A DNA stretch of 58,128 nt from Streptomyces montanisoli (GTDB taxonomy: Bacteria; Actinomycetota; Actinomycetes; Streptomycetales; Streptomycetaceae): contig NZ_JAGIQL010000024.1 in NCBI RefSeq assembly GCF_017813245.1, forward strand, positions 1-58,128, written 5' to 3'. A program made the translations under genes and the position numbers. Each line of letters begins with the position of its first letter. Position 1 is the stretch's first letter. Under the pieces are notes generated by a model. The model was not told the DNA's origin and ran no database searches. It saw only the letters and a program-made list of their open reading frames with translations. Of this stretch, positions 34,621-43,189 are shown piece by piece.

Positions 34621-35832
34621 ATGGATTCGCACGGGGACAGGGGGACGGGCGCGGGCGGGCCCGTGGGGCCCGAGGGAGCGGGGCCCGGCGCGACGCACCC
34701 GTGGGACGCTCCCGCGCCGGGTCCGACCCGCCTCGGCACCGGGCGCCCCGGTGCCTGGGACCCTGGCCCGGTGGCTCCGGACGCCGGGGATGCGGCCTCC
34801 GGCCCCGGCGACCCGGCCACCGGCCCTGGCGACCTGGGCACTGGCGCCTCCGCTCCGGAGCCGGACGGTCCTGGCAGCGAGCGTCCCGGTGCCTGGGCCC
34901 CGGGCCCTGTGGCGGCGGACGCAGGGGGCCAGGCTTCCAGTCCCGTCGGTGCGGGTGCCGACTCCGGAGGCGGGGCCTCCGGCTCGGGCGGTCCTGGCAC
35001 CGGCGCCCCGGCTTGGGAGGCGGGCCGCCCAGGCGCTGGGCATCCCGGCGCCTGCGGCCCTGCCCCCGTGGCTCCGGACGCCGGCGGCGCGGGCTCCGGT
35101 CCCGGCGGCGCGGCCGCACAGGACGAAGCGGCCGGGGGGCCGCGGCCGGCCGGTGCGGGGATAGCCGGCCTGCCCCGCCGCTACCAGTGGGTCGCCGGCG
35201 TCGGGATCGTCGCCGTGCTCGCCGTCGTCTGCGTCCACCTGGCGATGGTCTTCTTCTACGTGGCCCCCGCCAACACGGTCTCCAAGCAGCACTCGCAGCT
35301 GATCAACCGGTGGGTGAACCCCGAGTTCGAGCAGAACTGGAAGCTGTTCGCGCCCAACCCGCTCCAGCAGAACGTGCACGTCCAGGCGCGGGCCCGGATC
35401 GAGGACGCCTCGGGACGGATGACCACAGGACCCTGGACCGACCTGTCGGCGCAGGACGCCGCCGCGATCCGGCACAACCCGCTGCCCAGCCACACCCAGC
35501 AGAACGAGCTCCGCCGCGCCTGGGACTACTTCACGCAGACGCACGACTCCAAGGAGCGGCCGATCGGCGCGAGGGGCAAGCTCTCCGAGGCGTACATGCG
35601 CCGCCTCGTCGTGCTGCGGCTCGGCCAGGACCACCCGGGGGAGCCGATGACCCGCATCCAGGTACGGTCCGCGACGACGAACGTCGCGCCGCCGCCGTAC
35701 GCCGAGGAGAGCACCGACACCCGCACCTCCTACCGGACCTTCCCCTGGTGGACGGTCGGCCCCTCCGACGTGCCCGGCGGCGTGGACAAGTCCGTCGTCG
35801 CCGCGAGCGGGAACGGGGAGGCCGCGAAGTGA
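34621..35832 (+). CDS. DUF5819 membrane protein with long disordered head
   Basis: 403 residues. Residues 1-185 are low-complexity Gly/Pro/Ala with imperfect repeats of WxPGPVAPDAGG type, presumably disordered and cytoplasmic. A membrane helix (about 193-217, WVAGVGIVAVLAVVCVHLAM) precedes the conserved extracytoplasmic domain with SQLINRWVNPEFEQNWKLFA, PNPLQQNV and LRRAWDYF. The DUF5819-HTTM gene pair recalls SdpA-SdpB of Bacillus, which mature a toxin peptide, but that parallel is structural and not proven here. The stop overlaps the HTTM start by GTGA. ATG at 34621 preceded by GGGGCGGG. Confidence 0.85.
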   Translation: MDSHGDRGTGAGGPVGPEGAGPGATHPWDAPAPGPTRLGTGRPGAWDPGPVAPDAGDAASGPGDPATGPGDLGTGASAPEPDGPGSERPGAWAPGPVAADAGGQASSPVGAGADSGGGASGSGGPGTGAPAWEAGRPGAGHPGACGPAPVAPDAGGAGSGPGGAAAQDEAAGGPRPAGAGIAGLPRRYQWVAGVGIVAVLAVVCVHLAMVFFYVAPANTVSKQHSQLINRWVNPEFEQNWKLFAPNPLQQNVHVQARARIEDASGRMTTGPWTDLSAQDAAAIRHNPLPSHTQQNELRRAWDYFTQTHDSKERPIGARGKLSEAYMRRLVVLRLGQDHPGEPMTRIQVRSATTNVAPPPYAEESTDTRTSYRTFPWWTVGPSDVPGGVDKSVVAASGNGEAAK

Positions 35833-37073
35833 GCACGTCGACGCCCGCACCGGCTCCCGCATCGCCCCCCGCCGCCCCGCGCCGCCCCGAGGGCGACCCG
35901 CTGGAGCGGATCGCGCGCGCCTTCCAGCGCGTCACGGCCACCTCGTTCGGCCCGTACCAGAGCGCCCTCATCCGCATCGGCTTCGCCGGCACCTGGCTCG
36001 TCTTCCTGCTGCGCGAACTGCCGCACAGGAACGAGATGTACGGGCCCGACGCGCCCTGGAGCTGGGGCCTGGCCAAGCAGCTGATCGCCGGCAACGGCGC
36101 CTTCAGCGGGCTGATGTGGTCGGACAGCGCCGTGTGGTTCGAGATCGTCTACGCCGTCGCGATCATCTCCAGCCTGCTGCTGATGCTCGGCTGGCGCACC
36201 AGGACGATGTCGTTCCTCTTCATGTTCGGCGTGCTGTCCCTGCAGAACCGCTCCGTCTTCCTCGGTGACGGTGGCGACAACGTCATCCACCTCATGGCGA
36301 TCTACCTGGTGTTCACTCGGTGCGGCCAGGTCTGGTCGCTGGACGCGCGCCGTGCGTCCGTGCCCGCGCGCGCCGGCAGGACGGACCGTGTCGGGCCCGC
36401 CCTGTGGGCGGTCATGGGCGCGTTCCTCGTCGCCGGTGCGGTGACCGAGCGCGTCGACATCCAGCTGTGGATGCGGGTCCTGCTCTGGGGCGGCTGGGTG
36501 GCGCACGGCCTGTGGTGGACGGCGAACCGCTACGCGCCCGCAGGCCAGGAGCGCTCACTGCTCGACGTCTTCGCGAACCTCTTCCACAACGCGGCACTCC
36601 TCGTGATCGCCGCCGAGGTCTGCTTCGTCTACGCCACCGCCGGCTGGTACAAGATCCAGGGCACGCGCTGGGAGGACGGCACCGCGCTGTACTACCCGCT
36701 GAAGCTCGACTACTTCACGCCGTGGCCGCACCTCTCCGGGCTGCTCGCCGCCAGCAGCCTGTTCGTGCTCCTGTTCTCCTACGGGACGGTGATGGTGCAG
36801 GTCGCCTTCCCGTTCACGCTGGTCAACAGGCGCGTCAAGAACGTCCTGCTGGTGGGCATGATGCTCGAGCACGCGGGCATCGCCGTCCTGCTGGGGCTGC
36901 CGTTCTTCTCCCTCGCCATGATCACCGCGGACGCGGTGTTCCTCCCGACGGGGTTCCTGCTGTGGCTCGGCGGCAGGGTCGCGCGGGGGCGGGCGCGAGT
37001 GCTGCGGCGGGCGGCCGCCGTGCCGGGCCAGCGGCAGGGCAGCACCGAGGAGAGCCGTACCCTCATCGGATGA
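35829..37073 (+). CDS. HTTM-domain membrane protein
   Basis: 414 residues. Horizontally transferred transmembrane domain family, related to vitamin K-dependent gamma-carboxylase membrane parts and to SdpB. A short Pro/Ala-rich head is followed by the family N-terminus YQSALIRIGFAGTWLVFLLRE and several membrane helices (for example AIISSLLLMLGW, FLFMFGVLSLQNRSVFLGDGGDN, AALLVIAAEVCFVYATAGWYKIQG, YGTVMVQVAFPF). The loop ending in RSVFLGDGGDN is well conserved. GTG at 35829 overlaps the DUF5819 stop, and its own stop overlaps the SpoU start, so the three are one translationally coupled unit. Reaction unknown. Confidence 0.88.
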   Translation: MSTSTPAPAPASPPAAPRRPEGDPLERIARAFQRVTATSFGPYQSALIRIGFAGTWLVFLLRELPHRNEMYGPDAPWSWGLAKQLIAGNGAFSGLMWSDSAVWFEIVYAVAIISSLLLMLGWRTRTMSFLFMFGVLSLQNRSVFLGDGGDNVIHLMAIYLVFTRCGQVWSLDARRASVPARAGRTDRVGPALWAVMGAFLVAGAVTERVDIQLWMRVLLWGGWVAHGLWWTANRYAPAGQERSLLDVFANLFHNAALLVIAAEVCFVYATAGWYKIQGTRWEDGTALYYPLKLDYFTPWPHLSGLLAASSLFVLLFSYGTVMVQVAFPFTLVNRRVKNVLLVGMMLEHAGIAVLLGLPFFSLAMITADAVFLPTGFLLWLGGRVARGRARVLRRAAAVPGQRQGSTEESRTLIG

Positions 37074-37759
37074 GCAGTGAGACGGGGGCCGGCGGCGGCA
37101 CGCCGACCGAGGAGCCGGCGCAGTACGACGAGGGGTTCGGCCCCGAGATCGGCGTGGGACCGCACCCCGGGCCCTGGCCGGCGGGCGACCGCTACGACCC
37201 CGCGCTGCTCGCGGCCGGCGACCGGCGCAACGTGGCCGACCGGTTCCGCTACTGGCGGCGCGAGGCGATCGTCGCCGACCTGGACACGCGCCGGCACGAC
37301 TTCCACGTGGCCGTGGAGAACTGGAACCACGACTTCAACATCGGCTCCGTCGTTCGCACGGCCAACGCCTTCCTGGCGCGCGAGATCCACATCGTCGGGC
37401 GGCGGCGCTGGAACCGGCGCGGCGCCATGGTCACCGACCGCTACCAGCACGTGCGCCACCACGCCGGCACGGCCGAGCTGACCTCGTGGGCCGCGGCCGA
37501 GGGCCTGCCGGTCATCGGCATCGACAACCTGCCGGGCGCCGTGCCCCTGGAGCACACCGAACTGCCGCGCCGCTGCGTGCTCCTGTTCGGCCAGGAGGGC
37601 CCGGGGCTCACCGAGGAGGCCCACGCCCACGCGGCGATGGTGTGCTCCATCGCGCAGTTCGGCTCGACGCGCTCGATCAACGCCGGGGCGGCGGCCGCGA
37701 TCGCCATGCACGCATGGATCCAGCGCCACGCGCACATCCGGGCAGCCCCGGCCACCTGA
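37070..37759 (+). CDS. SpoU-family RNA 2'-O-methyltransferase
   Basis: 229 residues of the SPOUT superfamily. All three motifs are present: motif 1 NWNHDFNIGSVVRTANAF (conserved Asn and Arg), motif 2 VLLFGQEGPGLTEEAHAHA and motif 3 IAQFGSTRSINAGAAAAIAMHAW. The knot fold binds SAM and methylates ribose in rRNA or tRNA. The target is unknown; the short N-terminal region (about 1-60) carries no L30e-like domain. ATG at 37070 overlaps the HTTM stop by four bases. Confidence 0.9.
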   Translation: MSSETGAGGGTPTEEPAQYDEGFGPEIGVGPHPGPWPAGDRYDPALLAAGDRRNVADRFRYWRREAIVADLDTRRHDFHVAVENWNHDFNIGSVVRTANAFLAREIHIVGRRRWNRRGAMVTDRYQHVRHHAGTAELTSWAAAEGLPVIGIDNLPGAVPLEHTELPRRCVLLFGQEGPGLTEEAHAHAAMVCSIAQFGSTRSINAGAAAAIAMHAWIQRHAHIRAAPAT

Positions 37760-37790
37760 GCGGCGCGGCCTCCGTGCCGCGGGGGCCGCG

Positions 37791-39485
37791 TCAGACCGGG
37801 CGGCGCACCTCGACCGTACGGAAGCGGTTCGCCACGAACGCCGCGTCGCACAGCGCCGCGTTGGCCGCCGGGTTGCCGCCCGAACCGTGGAAGTCGGAGA
37901 ACGCCGCCGTCTGGTTCACGTAGACGCCGCCCGTCAGGTTCAGCGACAGCTGCGCCGACTCCTCCAGGCAGACCTCCTCCACGGCGGCCTCCACGTCGGC
38001 GGACGTCGTGTACGCGCCGACCGTCATGGCGCCCTTCTCGCGGACCGTGCGCCGCAGCAGCTCGACCGCGTCATCAGTCGAGTCGACGGCGACCGCGAAC
38101 GACACGGGACCGAAGCACTCCGCGAGGTAGGGCACCTCGTCGGCGGACTGCCCGTCCTTGTGCGAACCGTCGGCCTTGACGATCAGCGGCGTGCGCACCA
38201 CGGCGTCCGGGAACTCCGGGTGGACCACCTCGCGCGAGGCGAGCGCCACCTCGCCGAGCTCGGCGGCCGCCTCCAGGCGCGCCTTGACGTCCGGATTGAC
38301 GAGCGCGCCGAGCAGCGCGCTCGCGCGCGCGTCGTCACCGAGGAGCTTGTCCACGGCCCCCGCGATGTCGGCCACGACCTCGTCGTACGTCTTGTGGCCC
38401 GCGTCGGTCTCGATGCCGTCGCGCGGGATAAGCAGGTTCTGCGGGGTGGTGCACATCTGGCCGCTGTAGAGGGACAGCGAGAACGCCAGGTTGCCGAGCA
38501 TGCCCCGGTAGTCGTCCGTGGAGTCCACGACGACGGTGTTCACGCCGGCCTTCTCCGTGTAGACCTGCGCCTGGCGCGCGTGCTCCTCCAGCCAGTCGCC
38601 GAAGGCCGTCGAGCCCGTGTAGTCGATGATGCGGACCTCGGGGCGCAGCGCCAGCACCTTGGCCAGGCCCTCGCCCGGGCGGTCCACGGCGAGCGCGACC
38701 AGGTTCGCGTCGAACCCGGCCTCCGCGAGGACCTCGCGTGCCACGCGCACCGTCATCGCCAGCGGCAGCACCGCGCGGGGGTGCGGCTTGACCAGCACCG
38801 GGTTGCCCGTGGCCAGGGACGCGAACAGGCCCGGGTAGCCGTTCCACGTCGGGAACGTGTTGCACCCGACGAGCAGCGCGATGCCGCGCGGCACCGCCGT
38901 GAACGTCTTGCGCATCTCCAGCGGGTCACGCTTGCCCTGCGGCTTCGACCAGGACGCGGCCGCCGGCGTGCGCGTCTGCTCCGCGTACGCGTACGCCACC
39001 GCTTCGAGGCCCCTGTCCTGCGCGTTGGCCCCGCCGGCCTGGAGCGCCATCACGAAGGCCTGGCCGCTCGTGTGCATGACCGCGTGCGCGAACTCGTGCG
39101 TACGGGCGGAGATGCGCGCGAGGATCTCCAGGCACACCAGGGCGCGCGTCTCGGGACCGGCCTCGCGCCACGCGCGCATGCCCGCCCGCATGGCCGGCAG
39201 CAGCACCTCCACGTCGGCGTGCGGGTACTCGATGCCGAGCGCCGGGCCGTACGGCGACGTCTCGGCGCCCGTCCAGCCGTCCGTGCCCGGCTGGCCGAGC
39301 TCGAAGCGGCCGCCCCGCAGTGCCTCGAACGCGGCGAGCCCGTCGGCGGGGCCCGTCTCGCCGTAGGCCTTCGGGTGCTCGGGGTGGGGCGACCAGTAGG
39401 CGCGGGTGCGGATGGCGTCGAGCGCCTCGTCGAGCGTGGCCCTGCGGGTCTCGGCGAGCTTCTGGACGCTGAGCTGCGCGGTCAT
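37791..39485 (-). CDS. paaN: PaaN-type phenylacetate-pathway aldehyde dehydrogenase
   Basis: 564-residue aldehyde dehydrogenase superfamily member. Family features include the NAD-binding GCNTFPTWNGYPGLFASLA, LVKPHPRAVLPLAM, YTGSTAFGDWLEEHARQAQV and the active-site Cys in LYSGQMCTTPQNLLIP, with LNLTGGVYVNQTAAFSDF near the end. PaaN proteins oxidise the ring-opened semialdehyde of the phenylacetate pathway and lack the hydratase domain of PaaZ, which must be supplied separately. The start ATG at 39485 gives the family N-terminus; GAGGAG lies ten bases upstream. It is divergent from paaH across a PaaR-type box. Confidence 0.92.
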   Translation of the reverse strand: MTAQLSVQKLAETRRATLDEALDAIRTRAYWSPHPEHPKAYGETGPADGLAAFEALRGGRFELGQPGTDGWTGAETSPYGPALGIEYPHADVEVLLPAMRAGMRAWREAGPETRALVCLEILARISARTHEFAHAVMHTSGQAFVMALQAGGANAQDRGLEAVAYAYAEQTRTPAAASWSKPQGKRDPLEMRKTFTAVPRGIALLVGCNTFPTWNGYPGLFASLATGNPVLVKPHPRAVLPLAMTVRVAREVLAEAGFDANLVALAVDRPGEGLAKVLALRPEVRIIDYTGSTAFGDWLEEHARQAQVYTEKAGVNTVVVDSTDDYRGMLGNLAFSLSLYSGQMCTTPQNLLIPRDGIETDAGHKTYDEVVADIAGAVDKLLGDDARASALLGALVNPDVKARLEAAAELGEVALASREVVHPEFPDAVVRTPLIVKADGSHKDGQSADEVPYLAECFGPVSFAVAVDSTDDAVELLRRTVREKGAMTVGAYTTSADVEAAVEEVCLEESAQLSLNLTGGVYVNQTAAFSDFHGSGGNPAANAALCDAAFVANRFRTVEVRRPV

Positions 39486-39589
39486 GGTGGGGACCAACTC
39501 CTCATCGAGCCGGGTGTGCGGGTCGTCGAGCCGGTGGGCGGACGGTCCGCGCGAAGCCCGGGACACACGTGCACGGACAGGGTTAGAGT

Positions 39590-39609
39590 AACCGAACGAT
39601 CGGTCGGTT
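39590..39609. promoter_or_regulatory. PaaR-type operator between paaN and paaH
   Basis: AACCGAACGATCGGTCGGTT, a near-perfect dyad containing ACCG-N2-CG-N2-CGGT, a form I recall being described for actinobacterial PaaR. It lies 104 bases upstream of paaN and 49 bases upstream of paaH. Confidence 0.8.
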
Positions 39610-39658
39610 CAAGAGGGTCCTGGCAGATCTGTGGACAACCCCTGGGAGGATCGTGTCC

Positions 39659-41230
39659 ATGGCAGCAGTCGCGCATCGCCGTCCCGTCTCGGTGGTCGGC
39701 ACAGGCACCATGGGACAGGGCATAGCCCAGGTCGCCCTGGTCGCGGGCCACCCCGTCCGCCTGTACGACGCGGCCCCAGGCCGCTCGGGGGAGGCCGTCT
39801 CGGCGGTCACCGCCCGGCTCGACAGGCTGGTCGAGAAGGGCCGGCTGGAAGCCGCCGGGCGCGACGAAGCGGTGCGGCGCCTCACGGCGGTCGACGACCT
39901 CGCGGGCCTCGCGGGCAGCGCGCTCGTCGTGGAGGCCGTGCTGGAGGACGCGGCCGTCAAGCGGCAGCTGTTCGCCGACCTCGAGAAGGTCGTCGCCGAC
40001 GACTGCCTGCTCGCCACCAACACCTCCTCACTCGCCGTCACCGAGATCGCGGGCGCGCTGAGGCTGCCCGGCCGCTTCGTCGGGCTGCACTTCTTCAACC
40101 CCGCCCCGCTGCTTCCGCTGGTCGAGGTCGTCAGCGGGTACGCGACGGACCCGGCCGCGGCCGACCTCGCGTACGAGACCGCGCGCGCGTGGGGAAAAAC
40201 GCCGGTGCGCTGCTCGGACACCCCCGGCTTCATCGTCAACCGCATCGCGCGCCCCTTCTACGCCGAGGCCTTCCGCCTCCACGAGGAGCGCGCCGCCGAC
40301 GCGGCGACGATCGACGCGGTCCTGCGCGGCTCGGGCGGCTTCCGCATGGGCCCGTTCGAGCTCACCGACCTGATCGGGCAGGACGTCAACGAGGCGGTCA
40401 CCCGCTCCGTCTGGGACGCGTTCTTCCACGACCCGAAGTTCACGCCGTCCCTCGCCCAGCACAGGCTCGTCCAGGCGGGCCGCCTCGGCCGCAAGTCGGG
40501 GCACGGCTGGTTCCCGTACGGGGACGGCGCGGCGAAGCCCGAGCCGCGCACGGAGGCGCCGTGCGAGGCGCACGGTGACGCGCCGCGCGAGGTCGTCGTC
40601 CACGGCGATCTCGGTCCGGCGGCCGGCCTCGCCGGGCTGCTGCGCGAGGCCGGCGTCGAGGTGCGCGGCGGCCGGGACGGCCGCGGAGACGGCGCTGGGG
40701 AGATCGAGGTGCCGGGAGGCCCGCGGCTGTTCCTCGCCGGCACCGGCCCCCGCGAGGGCGGCACCGCGGGCGTCGTCCGCTTCGACCTCGCCCTCGACTA
40801 CCGCTCGTGCACGCGCGTCGCCCTTTCGCCCGCCGACGGCACCGGCGAGAGCGACCTGCGCGCGGCCGTCGGCCTTTTTCAGCGCCTCGGTAAAGAGGTC
40901 AGCGTCATCGCCGACGTCCCCGGCATGGTTGTCGCGAGGACGGTCGCCATGCTCATCGACCTCGCGCTCGACGCGGAGGCGTGCGGCGTCGCGTCCCTCC
41001 AGGACATCGACACCGCGATGCGGCTCGGCGTCAACTACCCGGCGGGCCCGGGCGAGTGGTGCACGCGCGTGGGCGCCGGATGGGCGCTCGGCGTGCTGCG
41101 GGAGCTGCACGAGGAGCACCCGGGCGGCCGGTACGCGCCGAGCCGCGCCCTGCGCGGGCGCGCCGCGGCGGAAGGCGCCGGAGGCGCCGTGGGCGCCCGG
41201 AGCGCCGGTGCTGCGGAGGACGGCTCGTGA
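39659..41230 (+). CDS. paaH: 3-hydroxyacyl-CoA dehydrogenase of the phenylacetate pathway
   Basis: 523 residues. N-terminal NAD-binding domain with VGTGTMGQGIAQVALVAGH, LVVEAVLEDAAVKRQLF and catalytic Ser/His region NTSSLAVTEIAGAL...GLHFFNPAPLLPLVEVV. Two C-terminal 3HCDH domains follow (about 190-285 and about 400-500), which is the long PaaH-type form. It oxidises 3-hydroxyadipyl-CoA. ATG at 39659 is chosen because GGGAGGA lies eight bases upstream; GTG at 39653 is too close. The Arg/Gly/Ala-rich tail after residue 490 is low complexity. It overlaps the TetR start by GTGA. Confidence 0.92.
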   Translation: MAAVAHRRPVSVVGTGTMGQGIAQVALVAGHPVRLYDAAPGRSGEAVSAVTARLDRLVEKGRLEAAGRDEAVRRLTAVDDLAGLAGSALVVEAVLEDAAVKRQLFADLEKVVADDCLLATNTSSLAVTEIAGALRLPGRFVGLHFFNPAPLLPLVEVVSGYATDPAAADLAYETARAWGKTPVRCSDTPGFIVNRIARPFYAEAFRLHEERAADAATIDAVLRGSGGFRMGPFELTDLIGQDVNEAVTRSVWDAFFHDPKFTPSLAQHRLVQAGRLGRKSGHGWFPYGDGAAKPEPRTEAPCEAHGDAPREVVVHGDLGPAAGLAGLLREAGVEVRGGRDGRGDGAGEIEVPGGPRLFLAGTGPREGGTAGVVRFDLALDYRSCTRVALSPADGTGESDLRAAVGLFQRLGKEVSVIADVPGMVVARTVAMLIDLALDAEACGVASLQDIDTAMRLGVNYPAGPGEWCTRVGAGWALGVLRELHEEHPGGRYAPSRALRGRAAAEGAGGAVGARSAGAAEDGS

Positions 41231-41829
41231 CCACGCCCAGGCGCGACACCTACACGCCGGAGACGCTGCTGTCCGTCGCCGTAGCCGTCTTCAACGAACG
41301 CGGCTACGACGGCACGTCGATGGAGCACCTCTCCAAGGCCGCCGGCATCTCCAAGTCGTCGATCTACCACCACATCGCGGGCAAGGAGGAGCTGCTGCGC
41401 CGCGCGGTGAGCCGCGCGCTCGACGGACTCTTCGCCATCCTCGACGAGGACGGCGCGACGCGCGGCAAGGCGCTCGCGCGCGTCGAGTACGTCACCCGCC
41501 GCATGGTGGAGGTGCTGACGGCGGAGCTGCCGTACGTGACGCTGCTGCTGCGCGTCAGGGGCAACACCCGCACGGAGCGCTGGGCGATGGAGCGGCGCCG
41601 CGAGTTCGACCAGCGCGTCGCGGAGCTGCTCGGGGCCGCCGCGTCCGAGGGCGATCTGCGGACCGACGTCGAGGCCCGGCTCGCCACGCGCCTGGTGTTC
41701 GGGATGGTCAACTCGCTGGTGGAGTGGTACCGGCCGGACGCACCGGGCGGCTACGACCTGAAGCAGGTCGCGGACGCGGTCGTGCGGCTCGCGTTCGACG
41801 GCCTCCGCGCGCCGGGCCCGCCCGCCTGA
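41227..41829 (+). CDS. paaR: TetR-family regulator, probable PaaR
   Basis: 200 residues. Helix-turn-helix (about 10-58): YTPETLLSVAVAVFNERGYD, TSMEHLSKAAGISKSSIYHH, IAGKEELL. The ligand domain is helical. Start GTG at 41227 overlaps the paaH stop by GTGA, so it is co-translated with a pathway gene. It is the only local candidate for the repeated ACCG-N2-CG-N2-CGGT operators. In other actinobacteria TetR-type PaaR is released by phenylacetyl-CoA; the equivalence here is inference from position. Confidence 0.85.
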   Translation: MTTPRRDTYTPETLLSVAVAVFNERGYDGTSMEHLSKAAGISKSSIYHHIAGKEELLRRAVSRALDGLFAILDEDGATRGKALARVEYVTRRMVEVLTAELPYVTLLLRVRGNTRTERWAMERRREFDQRVAELLGAAASEGDLRTDVEARLATRLVFGMVNSLVEWYRPDAPGGYDLKQVADAVVRLAFDGLRAPGPPA

Positions 41830-42489
41830 CCCGTCCGCGGGCCGCGCGGGCCGTACGGAAGGCTCCGCGCTTGCCCCGCAGGCCCCACAGGCGGCCCCGA
41901 GCGGGCGGAGAAGTGACCCTCCGTCGGTCCGTGGCAGTCACGCGCCTCCGGGCGCCTCCGGGCGCCGCCCAGCCGGTGACAGCTGGGGTGTCGGGCGCGA
42001 GGGGCCGCCACGCGCCGACCACCCGGCGCCCTGCCCCGGTGCGGCGCGGGCGGTCGCGGGTTCCGGGAGCCGCGCCGGGCCGCGGGCCAGGGTCCATCCC
42101 TGGCCGCCGGGTTCCGGGCGCCGGCCCCTGGTGCAGGCAGCGACAGGCCTCGCCGCATGGTGGGCGCGCACGCAGGGCGGCGGTCGACAGGTGCCGCCGG
42201 GGCGGTCGCTCGGCTCGGGCTCGGCCCGCCGGCAGACAGCCCGCTTCCGGAGCGCCACGGGCCGAGGCCGGGCTTCGCTCTGTGGCGCTGGGCCCCAGGG
42301 CCACGGCCTCTCCACTGCACGAGTCGTGGGGAAGGGGCGCGCATGTACGCCGGGAGGCGGGTGCCAGGCGCAGCCCGGGCAACCGTACGGTGCGGGGCCG
42401 GGCTCCGGTGCCTGGGGGCGACCGCCGCGACGCGGCGCGGGCGCGGCGGCCACGCGGGGCCACGTCCGCAGGGGCCACGCCCGCCGGGG
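41830..42489. other. 660-base gap between paaR and lrp
   Basis: No gene supported. The long open frames on both strands are shadows of extreme GC content (Arg/Pro/Gly/Ala only, no motifs). Short direct repeats such as GGGCGCCTCC near 41948-41968 and GGGGCCAC near 42450-42480 occur. The two neighbours converge here; no strong terminator was found. Confidence 0.5.
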
Positions 42490-43005
42490 TCACTCCGGTG
42501 GGGGCTGTGGGTTGAGGTCCGTTTCCTCGAAGACCAGCAGCGTCCGCGTCGACAGCACCTCGGGGATCGCCTGCAGGCGCGTGAGCACCAGCTCGCGCAG
42601 CGTCCTGTTGTCCGGGCTGTGCACCAGCAGCAGGACGTCGAAGTCGGCGCCGAGTAGCGCGATGTGCGCGGCCCCCGGCAGCGCCTCCAGCTGGCCCCGC
42701 ACGGTGCGCCAGGAGTTCTGCACGATCTTCAGCGTGATGTACGCCGTGGCGCCCTGGCCGGCGCGCTCGTGATCGATGCGGGCCGAGAAACCCCTGATCA
42801 CGCCGTCCTCGACCAGCCGGTTGATGCGCGCGTACGCGTTGGCGCGCGAGACGTGCACCCGTTCGGCGACCGACCGTATCGACGCGCGGCCGTCCGCCTG
42901 GAGGATGTGCAGGATCGCCCGGTCGATGGTGTCGAGCGGGCGGATCGCGGCGTCCCCCGATCCGGCCCCGTGGGCGGTCTCGTCGGCCATTTGTTCAGTC
43001 CCCAT
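42490..43005 (-). CDS. Lrp/AsnC-family regulator
   Basis: 171 residues. N-terminal helix-turn-helix: IDRAILHILQADGRASIRSV, AERVHVSRANAYARINRLVE, DGVIRGFSARID. C-terminal RAM domain: ITLKIVQNSWRTVRGQLEAL, HIALLGADFDVLLLVHS, VLTRLQAIPEVLSTRTLLVF. It is divergent from the E1alpha gene, the arrangement found for Lrp-type activators of branched-chain oxo-acid dehydrogenase operons (bkdR-like). ATG at 43005 (MGTEQM) preferred because GGGAAGG is directly upstream; ATG at 42990 is the alternative. Confidence 0.9.
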   Translation of the reverse strand: MGTEQMADETAHGAGSGDAAIRPLDTIDRAILHILQADGRASIRSVAERVHVSRANAYARINRLVEDGVIRGFSARIDHERAGQGATAYITLKIVQNSWRTVRGQLEALPGAAHIALLGADFDVLLLVHSPDNRTLRELVLTRLQAIPEVLSTRTLLVFEETDLNPQPPPE

Positions 43006-43105
43006 GCCTTCCCGCCTCAGCCAGGTGGACGACCTGCGTCCATCACAGAGCCTGCCGAACCGTTTGTCCACAGGATGGCGGCACATGTAGCCAAAGTGGA
43101 CCGGC

Positions 43106-43125
43106 GACCGAACAATCGGTAGGTG
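43106..43125. promoter_or_regulatory. Weaker PaaR-type box upstream of the E1/E2 operon
   Basis: GACCGAACAATCGGTAGGTG, 16 of 20 matching the paaN/paaH site; the core is ACCG-AA-CA-AT-CGGT, one base off the ACCG-N2-CG-N2-CGGT form. It is 64 bases upstream of the E1alpha start. Could equally be an unrelated dyad. Confidence 0.5.
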
Positions 43126-43189
43126 AGAGTCGCCACACACCGGCCGCTCTCCGACTCCGCCGCCATGAGCCGCACGAGGAGGGGCACGC

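Noticed and set aside
41830..42489. Long open frames on both strands suggesting a gene between paaR and lrp
   Set aside because: The translations are only Arg/Pro/Ala/Gly with no motif or hydrophobic pattern, and several frames are open at once, as expected of very GC-rich non-coding DNA.
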